NCBI GenBank assembly: GCA_039654915.1
Contig: CM077600.1
Coordinates: 42,702,492-42,766,491, forward strand
Length of the DNA stretch: 64,000 bases
Source: Aquilaria yunnanensis
Lineage: Eukaryota; Streptophyta; Magnoliopsida; Malvales; Thymelaeaceae
Direction: 5' to 3'
Position numbers and translations under genes: made by a program. Positions 11,972 to 24,255 of the stretch are shown piece after piece (within the stretch, counting starts at the first letter, position 1; every line of letters starts with the position of its first letter). The notes beneath the pieces are model-generated. The model was not told the DNA's origin, did no database searches, and saw only the letters and a list, made by a program, of their open reading frames with translations.

Positions 11972-14900
11972 GCAACTCTTTTGGCAAAACATCATCGCCT
12001 TTCCAGAGGACCACAAGCAGAAGAAATTGGCGTGGAAATAGTAAGCCAAATGGAAGTTCATATTCTCGGTGTTAAAGGCACATGCAGATGACCCAGAAAA
12101 GTTTGGAAAGAGAAAATAATATAAGATATATGAGAAATTAAGAGCACTGATTAGGAAGTACATCATATATTGGCATGTTTGATGTCTGTTAGAGAACATA
12201 TCTGATACGTTGATTCAGGTGAATAGCTTGACATGTTTGAGGTGGGAGAGAACATATCTGATTCGTTGATTTGGGTGAACAGCAAGTTCGAAAGGTAAAT
12301 AAGGTATGGCCTAGATTGGATCTACCTTCTGGACAGCTTTCTACAAGAATTTTAATGGTCGATCCTGACCGTGATAGTACTCGCTGCTTTCCGTTGGGAA
12401 TGCTTGAACAAAATAAGATCCTGTTGGGTTGAAAAGCAGGATCCGAGAGCAAGGGAAGCCCAGCAATCCAGCACTTATTTACTTCCTTGTTTGTGATGAA
12501 ACTGATAATATCGGTGGTAGGATAACTACCCCTGTTTAACTGGCACTACAAGCTCTACTGAAGTCGAATTTAGTAGTAAACTGGGTGGACCAAGCCGCAA
12601 AGTTTTGCGCAACGCATTGTTTGGGAGTCTGATCGCAAGAAAGTAAAATTCGGAGACTAAGAGGACAACAAACAATAGTTTAAGGACTTAAATTCTACAA
12701 ATTGATGGGTCAAACAAATAATTTACCCTTTTCGGTTTCTGTACTGTTTTTTATTTTTGTTGGGCTGGTACTGTTCATTTCCGGCTCAACTTATATGCAT
12801 TGTTCATCTACAGTAATTCTGATTGTGTTTTAATATATATGAGTTTTATGATGTCCGCATGTTATTATGGTTCAGTTTATGTCAATATTAAACATGAATA
12901 TAAACAGTGATGATTATTGACAAAGAAAAATAGTTTTAAAAAAAAAAAAAAACAAGAATAAGGATAAAAAGTTATAGTAAAGTTTTAGGACTAAAAGAGC
13001 AAAAAAAAAAAAAACTAATTATCAAGAGATAAACCATGGAGATTAAAATTTTATTTCAGAAAAGAGTAATAATATGAAAAAAGTTAATAATATAAGATAA
13101 AGAGTGGAATTTCAGCCACAAAAATAGGGTTTAATGATTAATAATTAAAACATAACAAAAAAATGGCCTTTAGGGTAGGAGAGTAAATATAAAGATTTTA
13201 AGAATTAAAGGCTTAACTATCAACTTAATAAAGGAAAAAAGAAAATAAATGAAAACATTAGATAAAACGAATTATCTTGAACTATACAAAAAAGTAAACA
13301 ACTTATAGTGACTAAAGTTTTACTTAAAAAAAAAAAGCTAAATAAAGTCACTATAGTTGATTTTAAAAATAAGAGAAACAAATTATGGTTATCAATATTT
13401 TGCTTTAGAAGATAATAAATAAATAAATGAAAAAAAAATTAGAGATTAAGAGAACAAATGGAAAGGTTTGGTGACCTACACATCGTAGTGGATATTTTTT
13501 TATAATAAATTTTAATAATAACAATGCAATACAAAAGACATTACATACTTTGAAACAATGCATATTTTGTTTGTTAATTAAAAAAATTCAATAAAAATTT
13601 TCATCTCCTATTAACACAAAATTCAATTTTTAATATCGATGAAAAATTTATCTAGAAATTTTTACTCTCAAATTTAACAATTATGGGCCAAATTACTTTA
13701 TTAAACTATAGAGCATAGAGTAAATAATTGATGCTACAAATCTCCATAATCAATAATGATAAAAAAATGATAGAAATACAAAACTATGGTTAATATATGT
13801 TGATCAATTAATAATTTAACCATTAACTTTATAAATATATAAAGAAAAGAAAGTGAAAAAAACTGACTCAAGCAAAACCAAGCCAAAAGTAGAGAAATTA
13901 TAATAATTAAAGTTTCATTTTAGAAAACAATATTAAAGAAAATCAATAAAAAAAAGTTACTATCAAAACAAAAAATGGAAAAACTTTAGGTATTAAGGAT
14001 TTAACAATTGACTTAATGAAGATAAAAAATGGTTTAACTTAAAAAAAAACAAATTATGGTTGTCAATGTCTTACTTTAGAATATAGTACATAAAAAACAA
14101 AAAAAGAAGAGCTTGGGGGCCAAGACAGCAAATGGCAGATTTAATTAAATAGTTATAAAATTTGGGGACTAAAATGTAACATGGATGTAACTCAGGTACA
14201 AAAGATAAAAAATTAGAAAATTAAGGACTGAAACCTCATTTTAATCAAAACAAACATGAGACAGAATAAAATCGAAAAAATTTCAACCTAGGCCTCAGAA
14301 AGGTAAGCGCATTGCGAAATCAGATAAAACTAAAAAAAAAAAAAGCAATCTCATCCTAAAAAAGTAAAAACAAAAAACAAAAGACATAAGCAAAAAGCAA
14401 AAAAACACAAAACAAAACAAAACAAAAGACACGGAACCACGACCCAAAACCAACTGGGCTCAACCAACTTATAACATTAGTACTATTCATCAAACAGTGA
14501 CCATTGTCGATTTGTAGAAATTAGTAGTAATATATAATTACTTGTTTTGTAAATTTGTTTTGTGGTCTCGTGTAGTTTATGAAATGGAAGTAATGTGGAA
14601 TGAAAATGCAATTCCCGTTCTTGTGTTTGGCGAGTACAATGGAATCAGTATTTGTTATGTACGTCTGGCTTATGTCATAAGTAATCCTCTTATAATATAG
14701 AAATTGACAATTTGACTCAAATTTGTACAAATCAGTCAATCACGTCATTAGTCCATAAAAATTTTATAAGTGTTTTTCGTCTTTTTATTTTCTTTTAAAA
14801 AAAGCTTTTGCCTCTTTTTCTTTTCTGTCTCTTGTTTTATTTTTCATCAAGCAGTGAACCCTTTTAGTACTTTCATATTGCTCTTTTTTTTTTCACTTCT

Positions 14901-15229
14901 TTTTTCTTGAAACAAAAAAATCTCTATTTGTTTTTCTTACACTATTTTTTTTCTATTGGTTGCATTTAATTATGCATTCTCTAGCTTCATTGGTATTATC
15001 TGATTTCAATTGTTTACTTTGGTTTCAGTTTCACTTTAATTTTTATTATTTGCTTTGATTTAAAATTTTTTGATATAATTTTATTGTTTGCTTCGGTTTT
15101 GATTTTTTTTTCTAATTTTATTCTTTGCCCTAGTTTGTTCTTTCATACAATGTCTTAAAAAGAAATCTTAAATTTAACACAAGAAAGTCTAAAAAAAAAA
15201 AGAGGAAATCAAGTAGCCCACACTAAAAA
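11972..15229. other. Intergenic AT-rich DNA with A-rich low-complexity tracts
   Basis: The first 500-700 bases hold the 3' region of the TPR/J-domain gene. From about 12900 to 14420 the + strand is strongly A-rich. It includes partly repeated phrases (acaaattatggttrtcaat near 13378 and 14050; cttaaaaaaaaa tracts), which suggests decayed repeat copies. No coding region, RNA gene or bounded element was recognised. Confidence 0.4.
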
Positions 15230-16250
15230 ATTGAGATCTTATTTATTTATTTTTATTAGTTTTATTTTTTTTATCAGTACCTGTTTATTATTTTTACAAG
15301 TAGTTGTTTGTTCATTTATCAATTCTTGTTTGTTCTTTATTTAAACTAGTTGTATGTTATTAGTAGTTATTTATTTTTTAATTAGTGGTTGTTTATTCTT
15401 TTATCAATTTATACTTGTTCTTTAGATAAACTAGTTATCTGTTCTTTTATTAGTAATTATTTATTCTTTTAACAGTAGTTGTTTATTCTTTTACAAGCAA
15501 TTATTTGTTCTTTTATCAATTATTGCTTGTTCTTTATATACTGTTTGTTGTTTTATCAGCAGTTATTTGTTCTTTTATCAGTAATTTTTTTTTTATCAAT
15601 TCATGCTTGTTCTTTAAATAAATTATTTGTTTATTCTTTTATTACTTTTATTAATAGTTATTAATTTTTTTTACCAATAGTTGTTTGTTCTTTTGCTAGC
15701 AGTTGTTTGGTCTTTTATCAAGTCATGCTTATTCCATAGATAAATTATTTGTTTGTTCTTTTATCAGTAATTATTTTTTTTTTCAATTTTTACTTGTTCT
15801 TTAGATAAATTAGTTATTTGTTCTTTTACTAATGATGATTTGTTCTTTATCGGTAATTATTTTTTATTCTATGAATAGCTGTTTGTTCTTTAGATAAACT
15901 ATTTGTATGTTCTTGTATTAGTAGTTATTTGTTCTTTTATAAGTTATAGTAGTTGTTTTTTTTTTCATGCAACCTCTTGTTCTTTTATTAGTTTCTCATT
16001 GTTCTCTTATTACTAGTTTTTTTTTTACTCAACTTATTGTTCAATATATCTGTCTATCATCATTTGTTACGAACTAATTTTATTAGTATATATTTTTTTT
16101 AGAATAATTAGTTATTTTTTTACTAGCAACTGTTTATTCTTTTGGTTTAATAAGATGTTTGTTCTTTTTCAAATGAAAAAATGAATAGCGAAAAGAGAAA
16201 AAAAATTGATAAGAAAAAATTATATATATATATATATATATATAGTACAA
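15230..16250 (+). repeat. T-rich degenerate tandem tract built on TTGTTCTTTTATCA-like units
   Basis: Phrases such as tttgttcttttatcagtag and ttgttctttagataaacta recur dozens of times with variable spacing (roughly 20-40 bases), each time slightly altered. A short (TA)n run follows near 16220-16244. The reading frames across it are low-complexity and not believable genes. The tract looks like an old, diverged minisatellite or slippage expansion. Confidence 0.6.
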
Positions 16251-17559
16251 TCAAGATGAGCTGTAATATTTCATCCCGGTTACTTTAGTGTATTTTTTAT
16301 TTCCATTTTATCGTGTTATTTTGACTGGGCTAAAAACCTTGGTGAAAGGTTTGAAGGTTAAAATATCAGAAAACAACCCAAGCTAAAAAAAAAAAGTATG
16401 GAAACGAAAAAAGCAGGGAAAAGAAAAAGCTAAATGAGAAAGAAGAAAAAAAAAAATGCAAGAGAAGCAAAAAAAAAAAAACACAGTTTGAACGACAGAA
16501 AAACAAAAGGAGAAAACAAAGATGGAAAATGAAGCTCCCGCCTCCTTTACTAACAGCAGGCAACAAACTGCCACCCGTGACTCGACCAAAGTTTCATGTT
16601 TGGTCGGAATTTCCCATAAATATATAATTAAACTTGCGTGTTTGGGCTCACACAAAACCCGGCACACACAATATTGGGATTGTACATGGAACTGGAATAA
16701 ATATTGATGTGAAGATGATCTATAGGTGAAAATGAACAAATAACTAGAGATCACCTCAAGTTTGACTCGGTTAAAGTTTATTCATGGCTCGTTCAAATTA
16801 TTACTAAACAAAGCTTAAACAAATTTTCAAGTTTGATGCGTAATACAAATAAAACTTAATTTATTTGCTATTCACTCAGCTTAACACGGTTTTAACTTAT
16901 CCAATTTATTTAGATGAATAGTTCAAGCTTGACTAGAGCCCAATTGATATAAAACTTATGCAAAGGTTGTTCATATTCTTTTCAATCTAAACACGAATGA
17001 AATATCAAGTTTAATGCACATTTCAAGTCAAACATGATTAATTTCTTCACTTGGGAAAGTAAGAATTTAATTGAGTAATTTTACAGAAAGGCATTGAAAA
17101 CTAACTCGCTTACTTAAATTCACCACTAAATTAAGACAAATAGTGAACTCATAGGAAGGGTGCTTTAGTAACTTGATAAAATCCACAATTTTACTTTGCA
17201 TTCTCGCATCTTAGGTTAGTAGCATTTCATTAGCTAAGTTTAGTTACTTGTTTCTCTTACATAAATCTTTTTGAACTTTGATTGTTTAGCAAAAGTCAAC
17301 TTAAAGTAATGATACTTGGCAAGTAAATCAATCAATCTTCGTAGGAATAATATTTTTTCTCACCCAACTTCAATGTTCACCGTGCATTTATGGCTAGGGT
17401 TTAAAACTGACAATAGATATCGTGCCTCAAGATTTGATCCGCTCTTCGTGTGTGCAAGCAAGCTACACAGAAATCTGCCTCCACTCGTTCTTGTACCCCG
17501 GTCCCACAACCACCACAAGGTAGGTGGGCTAAGGGACCGTCAAGGTTAGCCTCACCCGA
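16251..17559. other. Intergenic DNA, no gene recognised
   Basis: A purine-rich stretch lies at about 16380-16520, which explains the Phe/Ser-rich open frames on the other strand. At 16745-17050 there are phrases of the plant repeat type rich in ctcg/gagc words (gactcggttaaa, catggctcgttcaaa), of unknown class. From 17400 to 17559 the DNA is more GC-rich and directly flanks the solo LTR. No feature with clear ends was found. Confidence 0.35.
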
Positions 17560-20051
17560 TGTGACGGAACGGGGCCCAGTGCCCCTAATCTTGTAGGCTC
17601 TTAGGGATAATGAATCCCACTAGTTACAGTTGGCTAACTATTACTCGTCAATATAAATTAAAACAATTTATATGCAACTAGTTACTTAGCCTACTCAGAT
17701 TAAGTTATGCATGCTTCTGACTTGGCAATGCAACCGAAATTTAAAAGTCTTGAATTAAAACATTGCTCGAGCATTTCATTAAAACATACTGAAAACGTAC
17801 CAAGTCATTGAAATACTAGTTGCTTTAACTACAAGTAACAGTTTTGTGCATACATTACAACTCTAGCATGCACCCAAAAGTAACAAGATGGATTTACATC
17901 CTAATGTATCCCAATAGAGGCAACTTACTTAGTACACAAAGTACTATGTACAAGAGACAAAATTACTACTAACTAAGATCATTTACTTGAGCCCACCTTG
18001 AGCTAAGCCAAGCTCCAAGTGTAGCCCTTCACTAGACCTTGTTCTTGTGTACTCTTAGCCTCTACACTGTAAAGGCACAACTTGGTTAGCACATAACTTA
18101 TACTGCAAGAAACTAGAATCACTAGGATTCTCAATAAAATACCTGCAAAACAGAAAGCTTAGGCCTCAACTATCACCTCAGTGATTAGGCCCGGGATTAG
18201 ATCCTGCACAATAAAACTAAGGGAATGAGTACTTAAAAGTACTCAGTAAGGATTCCCTTCTTGAATACCTGCAAAGAAATATGCAACAAATATGCAATAT
18301 GGCAACCAAGCAATCAAACATGCAATTCAAACAACAAACAATCAACAAAATGCCAAAAATGCAATGTATGGATGTATGGTATGGAATGCACACGACACAT
18401 GCACTTGGGACTTTCTGCACTTAAGTGCTTTAATTCTTGCCGTGAGCTCAAACGGCTGAGGTACTTGAGATACTGGCCCTCGTATCCCGGACACTTTACC
18501 TCAATTAAGTCCCATCTACGGGTTCTAGAGTAGGTCGTCACCTATCTCAAACTTACCCGCCTTTACCCTTGATTTATTGTACAGGGTAGTCTTACTATGT
18601 GGTTTAACTAGTCAAACCCTCAAGGTTTAACTCAAAATACTACTAGTGGCTCACTTACCAAACCAAATGGCTTGGTTGGGATCGACTTAGGTTTTTCTCT
18701 CTATTGACCATATATGATTGATACTCTATACGGCCAATAAAGAGTCTAAAAACCCACTTAATCCCCTTAATTTGCATTTAAAAACTTAAATACTATGAGT
18801 TACTTAGCCACCAAGTCACATTTCTTTTATACTTAACCACACAACTTGACTACCTTCCAAATAACGCACAATTCCCGCCTTAGGAACGAATTCTAGACCC
18901 AACCGAGGCTATGGAACGTCTTAGAATAGCCTAGGGATAGAAACCGAGAGTCTAAGTTAATCTTAGGATGGCCGGAAATCGAGGCCAAATTTGCATTTGG
19001 CGACGCGGCGCCGCCGAGCAAACGCTCTGTGTACATTTTCGCTTCTTGGAGCCGCGGCGCCAATTCACGGACGAATTGGCGACGCGTCGCCAACTCAATT
19101 TTTCTGGGTTTATGCGACAGCGTCGCTCTTGTACACAAGCTACTCAAACTCTCTCATTTCTCATCCAAACTTAATGGGTCTTGTTTCTAATTCATCCCAA
19201 CACACAAAGCTACAAAACCATGCATTATTTGAGCTTAATTACTTGAACCCTTACCTCAATTTTAGCCACAAAGCAAGCAATGAAACACAAGCTTTTCTAG
19301 CTCCACAAGCTTCCTTGAGTTCCAAGTCTAAAACCAACGAAAATTGGCACCCAAACCAATCAAACCAAGACCATTTCTAGCTCTAGAAACAACCTATAAA
19401 CACACCAAATGATCTCAAGAAGCTTACCTACGAAATTGGATTCCAAAACATGCTTCCAAAGATCAAATGAAGCAAGAACACCTCAACCAAAGTTGGTGAT
19501 CATTTCTAACACCTTGGGCACCCTTAATTCAATGGAATCTTGCAAGAAAATGGAAGCTTGGGCTGTGATTTTGGGAGAGGAGAGGGAGCTACGAAAATTT
19601 GGAACTTAGAACTAATGGCTAAGGATGAAGGAACTTAGCTTATAAGCATTCAAAACAACTTTTCCCTCCCTTGCACTTTAGTCCTCAAACTTTCAAAAGC
19701 TTCAAATAGCTCACCAAACTCTCACCCAAAACCACCTTTCTTTGTTCTAAAGGGTACTAAAGAGCTTCCCAAACTTAATTTTCTTGAACACTTTAGCCAC
19801 TTAAGTTCTAAATGGCTCAAAAAGAACACTTAGTGCCACAAGTTGTCAAAACTTACTAGGATGATTCTAAAAGCTAGAACAACTAATGGTCTTGACTTAA
19901 CTATGCCAAATCACACTTAGGAACTCACTTAACTTGATTAAGCTTATGTTACTTGCTTAACAAGGCGCTAATTTGAGGTACTTAATTTCATAAACACTTA
20001 ATCAAAGTAAATAAACACTTACTTGATTAGTTAACTAGGAGAGCTGTCACA
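17560..20051 (-). mobile_element. Solo LTR (about 2.5 kb), copy 1, with 5-bp target duplication CCCGA
   Basis: The + strand reads TGTGACGGAACG at 17560 and ends AGCTGTCACA at 20051, with the TG...CA ends typical of LTRs. CCCGA occurs immediately on both sides (17555-17559 and 20052-20056), a perfect 5-bp target duplication. The block is nearly the same as 45370-47878 in inverted orientation. No internal retroelement region lies between two copies, so this is a solo LTR left by LTR-LTR recombination. The minus strand is assigned only to show orientation opposite to copy 2; the direction of transcription is unknown. Length and ends suggest a Ty3/gypsy family, but this is inference. Confidence 0.9.
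18999..19091. repeat. Triad of GC-rich palindromes inside solo LTR copy 1
   Basis: Three 14-bp blocks sit at 18999-19012 (GGCGACGCGGCGCC), 19048-19061 (GGAGCCGCGGCGCC) and 19078-19091 (GGCGACGCGTCGCC, a perfect palindrome). Starts are 49 and 30 bases apart. The gap between the first two contains CTGTGTACATTTT. The same arrangement appears in solo LTR copy 2 and near 59.8 kb. The cores ACGCGT and CCGCGG match the CGCG box bound by plant CAMTA calmodulin-binding factors; any such binding here is inference. Confidence 0.8.
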
Positions 20052-20438
20052 CCCGAGCTCGGCGGGTCTTAAGCTATCCGGTAGCCTTGCAAGCTCTTGA
20101 CGGCAGAAGGAGCAAGTGTGAGCGCAGCCTCGTGAGCAACTTCGTGGAGTTGCTGGGGGAGTCAGTGGATGAGCCGGGTTCAGGAATTGTACTCCCAATA
20201 AGTGGAATCATGGAAAGAAGGCAAATCAAAAGCCATGACTCGCCTTTGGTTCTACCATGAAAGAAAGAGTGAAACGTGACTAAAATGCAGACTTAGTCTT
20301 CTATTTCTCATTAAATAGTTATTGAAGGTATCTATATCCTTGGTTTTACATTTTGGTCACTAGATCAGAACTTAGAAGTTGTATTTCAGTTATTTCGATT
20401 TAAAACTGAGCCGAACTAAAAAAAGTTTGGTTCAGTTT
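20052..20438. other. Spacer between two solo LTRs
   Basis: About 390 bases, GC-richer at 20052-20200 (gagctcggcgggtctt) and AT-rich afterwards. No gene, RNA or element end was recognised. The right edge, ending agttt at 20434-20438, is one half of the target duplication of the next LTR. Confidence 0.4.
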
Positions 20439-21965
20439 TGTTGGCCCAAGTACAACCAAGAGGGGGGGTGAATTGGTTGTATTCCAAAACAATCCCCAAA
20501 TGAGATCTTGAAACCTCAAACTAAACTTGAACTCAAAGTACAATGAATAACTCAGTTTTGACCAGAAAATGACTACCACAATCCACCTAAATTTTGCTTT
20601 GAAAGCTACATTTGAAGTGGTTTTGAAAACAAACAAGTTTAATCAAGATAGGTAGCATAAAGCTCAAGTATGTAGAGAGAATGAGAAGCTTGCACAAGAG
20701 AATTTTTATAGAGGTTCGAACTCTCCACTTGAGAGCCTACTCCTCTCCTCAAGTTCACCACTTGAGAGTTTTCTTCTCCACTATGAAACACAAAGATACA
20801 CAATAGCCTTCAAAGGCATACAACACTTTGGTAGTTCCTTCTACCTTCACCTCACACTAGTTTTGCCAAAGGCTAACTAGAAACGTATCTAACTCTCTTT
20901 CCCTTACAAGGAAATCACTCAACCACTCAAGGCAAGCTCAATAATCTCGTGGTTACAAGGTGTAAGAACAATAGAACCTCTTGAGGCTAAATGAGCAAAT
21001 GAAAGAACAAGTTCTTGGCAAAGTAACAAATTTGAGCTCTAGATGGTAGATTTTCTTTCTTAGTTGCCAAGAAGTTTTCCTTGATGATTCTTGATGTTTT
21101 TATGCTCTAATGGATGTCCAAGAGACGTTGAAGACCGTTGGAATGATCAGAAAAAGGCTCCTTGAAATCTGGTGAACGTTGCTGTCAATTTTGACAGAAA
21201 TTCGCGTCTATCACCAGTTTCACTCGGGTGAAATATTTTCACTCGGTTGAAAGTTCTGTTTGATAACAAAATTCAACGTTTGACTTCCAACGGCTATATT
21301 TGTAATTAATGAGCTGTCAGTGCTTTATACACGTGGAATATGATGTGGCATGAATTTATATTTATTTTTCAAAGTTTTTTCGAACCGGAAACTCGCGCGC
21401 ATATCCGGAATCCAAGTTTCACCCGGTTGAAAGTTTTTCATTCGAATGATTTTCTTGTCCAGAAATGAAACGCTCTCGGGTGCGAAAACTGAGTCCAGTT
21501 TCACTCGGTTGAAAAAATTTCACTTGAATGATTTTCTTGTCCAGAAATAAAATTCTCTCGGGTTCAAAAACTGACTCCAGTTTCACTCGGTTGAAAACGT
21601 TTTACTCGAATGATTTTCTTGTCCAGAGATAAAATTCTCTCGGGTTAAAAAACTGACTCCAGTTTTACTCAGTTAAAAACGTTTCACTCGAATGAAAGTG
21701 GAGTTCCAGGATTTTCTTGCTTCCAGACATCCAAACTTTAAAAAACTTTTTGCCAAAGAGATTTCTTCATTCACAAGTAATGTTTTAATCACTAAAAAAA
21801 CTTGATATGTACTTGAGAAAATATTTTTTCTAGCAAGGATCAAGACTTTATGAATGACTAGTCAAGATGTAAATCTTTAAGTAAAGCCTTGAGACATAAA
21901 AACAAATGTGTTTTGTTATCATCAAAATTAAATGAACATAAGTCATGAGAGGAACAAATCCAACA
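20439..21965 (-). mobile_element. Solo LTR of a SIRE/Maximus-like Ty1-copia element with target duplication AGTTT
   Basis: On the + strand it begins TGTTGGCCCAAGTACAACC (20439) and ends aggaacaaatccaaca (21965). AGTTT flanks it perfectly (20434-20438 and 21966-21970). Read on the minus strand it starts TGTTGGATTTGTTCC and soon carries GATGATAACAAAAC; the far end has the phrase caagaggggggtgaattgg on the + strand. Both phrases are familiar from large plant copia LTRs of the SIRE type. There is no gag-pol next to it, so it is a solo LTR. It carries an internal 82-bp tandem repeat. Confidence 0.82.
21415..21705. repeat. 82-bp tandem repeat (three to four copies) within the copia solo LTR
   Basis: The phrase gattttcttgtccaga recurs at 21448, 21530 and 21612, exactly 82 bases apart. 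Each unit also carries tttcactcggttgaaa, a near-palindrome, and ctctcgggt. Partial units flank the array on both sides. Tandem growth in the LTR body is common in plant copia elements. Confidence 0.8.
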
Positions 21966-23762
21966 AGTTTTACTTCGGTTGTAGTCTTTGATTCATTTAA
22001 TTTAATTTTTTATAATAAAAAACGAAAAAAACTGAACCTCAAGCCAAAATCTCCGATCAATCTGAGCAACGAAGAAAATCTACGCAAGTCTAAAACCAAA
22101 GAAAACATCATTCCACTCCGCGGGCAAAGCCCATTATCCACAGAGTCATTACCGTGGCGAAATTTGCACGTCAACCTCATTGTGGCAACTCCATCGCTAG
22201 CCTCAGCCAACTAAGAGCTCACCACTGCTAATCTCTCCAAAACAACTCAAAAATGCAATTAATTTGTGAGAATTAGCAAAACATGCGTAACTCATTTCAG
22301 GCATACCCCTCGGAGTGCTTGTTAAAAGGCTGGTCATTATTTGGCTAAAGTAATAGAAAAAATCAAATCGATTATTGGAAAGAACAAAATAATTGTTCGC
22401 TCATTTCAGGTACGCCTGGTGTACTCCATTACGCCTTCACTTTTGCATTATTTATAAAAATGTTACCGTGTCTTGAACAATATATCCTATAAAATGAATA
22501 ACTCTTTTTATATGTCTGCTATTGGCTCTTGAACAGCACATCTTACAAAATGAACAACATTTTATAAAATAACAGATTTGTATAAATGTAATAATACTTC
22601 TTACTAAAAAAAATATCATTGTTTATGAACAACATATATTACAAAATAAACAACATATTAAATAACAACACATTTGACACAGTTGGCCAGATCGTTTAAG
22701 TTTAACACCTCTTAGTTAACATGTTTTTTTTAATATCCATATTTGACAAAGCAGAGCTGAAACTAAATGCCATTCAAAGAAGCTCATATTTACGATGGAG
22801 CCATTTCAGGCAAAGGTGAGCCAAAATGCAAAGGTAAGCAAAAAACGTCAGCCCTCAGGCGGTCCTCCGAGAGGCTGGTTTGCAGATTGTAGATCCGATC
22901 TAAAATGAACAGCCATAGAATACCTTATCAACGTAAAAAGAAGAGATTGTGGAAGAGACATGTGATAATTCAGTTGGCGATGGGGTGTTGAGACCAAAAT
23001 TGGTCACCATCTTTTCCACTCCCAATTTTGCGACGAGGCAGATCTAAAGATTTGGTTGACAACGAAATGACCGAAGATGACTGGAGATTAAGTTTGGGAA
23101 TAGATCCACATCATCAGGGATGGAGATGACCGAAGACCTATTACAAAGAAAGGAGCTCGACGATGAGGACATTGGTCAGCGAGCTCACAGCCACGGTGGC
23201 TTCCTTTTCTGGAAGATGAAGCCTTCCGCTCTCCTTCCCCTTCACATTCAATCAAAGCCCAGAAATGGCTTCATATGCTTAATCAAGTTTGTCAACCTCC
23301 CGTGCCTTCTCATCCCGAATTTATCGACCTCTACCCGAAACCGTCGACCTCTACCCGTATCCATCATCCTCCACCTGAAACCGTTGATCTCCTCGTGAAT
23401 CTGCCGCCCTCCTCCTCTCCTGTTTAACGCGAAGGAGGCATATGATGATTCGGTTGGCGACGGCCATCAACGTCGACGCTGTCTATGCTCACGGAGAAGT
23501 GAATTGTAGCGAGGTCATGGCGAAGGAAACACAAGAGGCCGAAGTAATTTGGATGGGTTCAGTAATGGGCAAATAAGGCACAAAAAAATTGGACCAGCCA
23601 TCTACTTTATTGAAATTTGCAAAAACGTGTTAACAAACCCATAAAAATTTAAAACAAACAGCTTATAAAAAAGTGCAAAGAAATATTTTTAATCTTAGAA
23701 TAATATTTTAATAGCATTATTTTTTTAAAATCAGTTATAATGTATCACAATTTATACAATGC
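21966..23762. other. Intergenic DNA, some GC-rich islands, no gene recognised
   Basis: The left part (21971-22215) continues the sequence interrupted by the copia LTR. At about 22440-22690 short phrases (gaacaacatnttataaaat) recur, a decayed repeat. At 23120-23520 the DNA is GC-richer and has a 92-codon open frame with Pro/Leu-rich composition and no recognisable domain. I treat it as non-coding or a gene fragment. Confidence 0.3.
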
Positions 23763-24133
23763 GGCAAATTTACAATTATCCCTTTGAGGTTTATCTTAAT
23801 CTACATTTTGCTCCTTTTAGTTTTGAAAATATACATTTTGACTCCGATTTCTTTTGCACTGTCCGATAACTTCTATAATTGTACAATAAACATCTTTCAC
23901 TAATTTTGATTTCTCTAATATTTTTTATATAATTAATAGATATTTTAAATTATTTTTTTTCTTCCCCATAAATGTACATTAATATTTTTAAAGATCAATT
24001 AACTATGAAAAAGCATTAAAATTTTTAAAATTACTGAAACATAATTATCAACCAATTTAAATTAGAGTTTTAAAAGCTGTTGTCAAACACTGTAAAAAAA
24101 GGTAAAGGATAAAATGTAGGTTTTTTAAAAAAA
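23763..24133. mobile_element. Truncated copy of the Mutator-type MITE
   Basis: It starts ggcaaatttacaattatccc, followed by ttgaggtttatcttaatcta and tacattttgctccttttag, aligning by eye with the intron-3 copy at 5407. Homology stops after ggataaaatgtaggtttttt, so the last 80 or so bases, including the right inverted end, are missing. No target duplication is visible. Confidence 0.6.
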
Positions 24134-24255
24134 TACACCGGGCACTGATATGCAAACCCCTTCTTTTGCATTGAATTTTTTAGTTAAGAACCAAGTGTTG
24201 CTGTGTTGGCCAAAACCCGGTAGGGCTCCAAGAATATTAACCAGCTTAATTTTAA

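Noticed and set aside
14900..16250. CRISPR-like array in the repetitive T-rich tract
   Set aside because: Units are not identical, spacing is irregular and the context is a plant nuclear genome.
18893..19380. Open frames over the solo LTR reading ATRRQF/RRVAN/GDASPT on several strands
   Set aside because: They are translations of the GCGACGCGTCGCC palindromes, occur in all frames and on both strands, and the same appears at 46131-46545. They are LTR sequence, not a gene.
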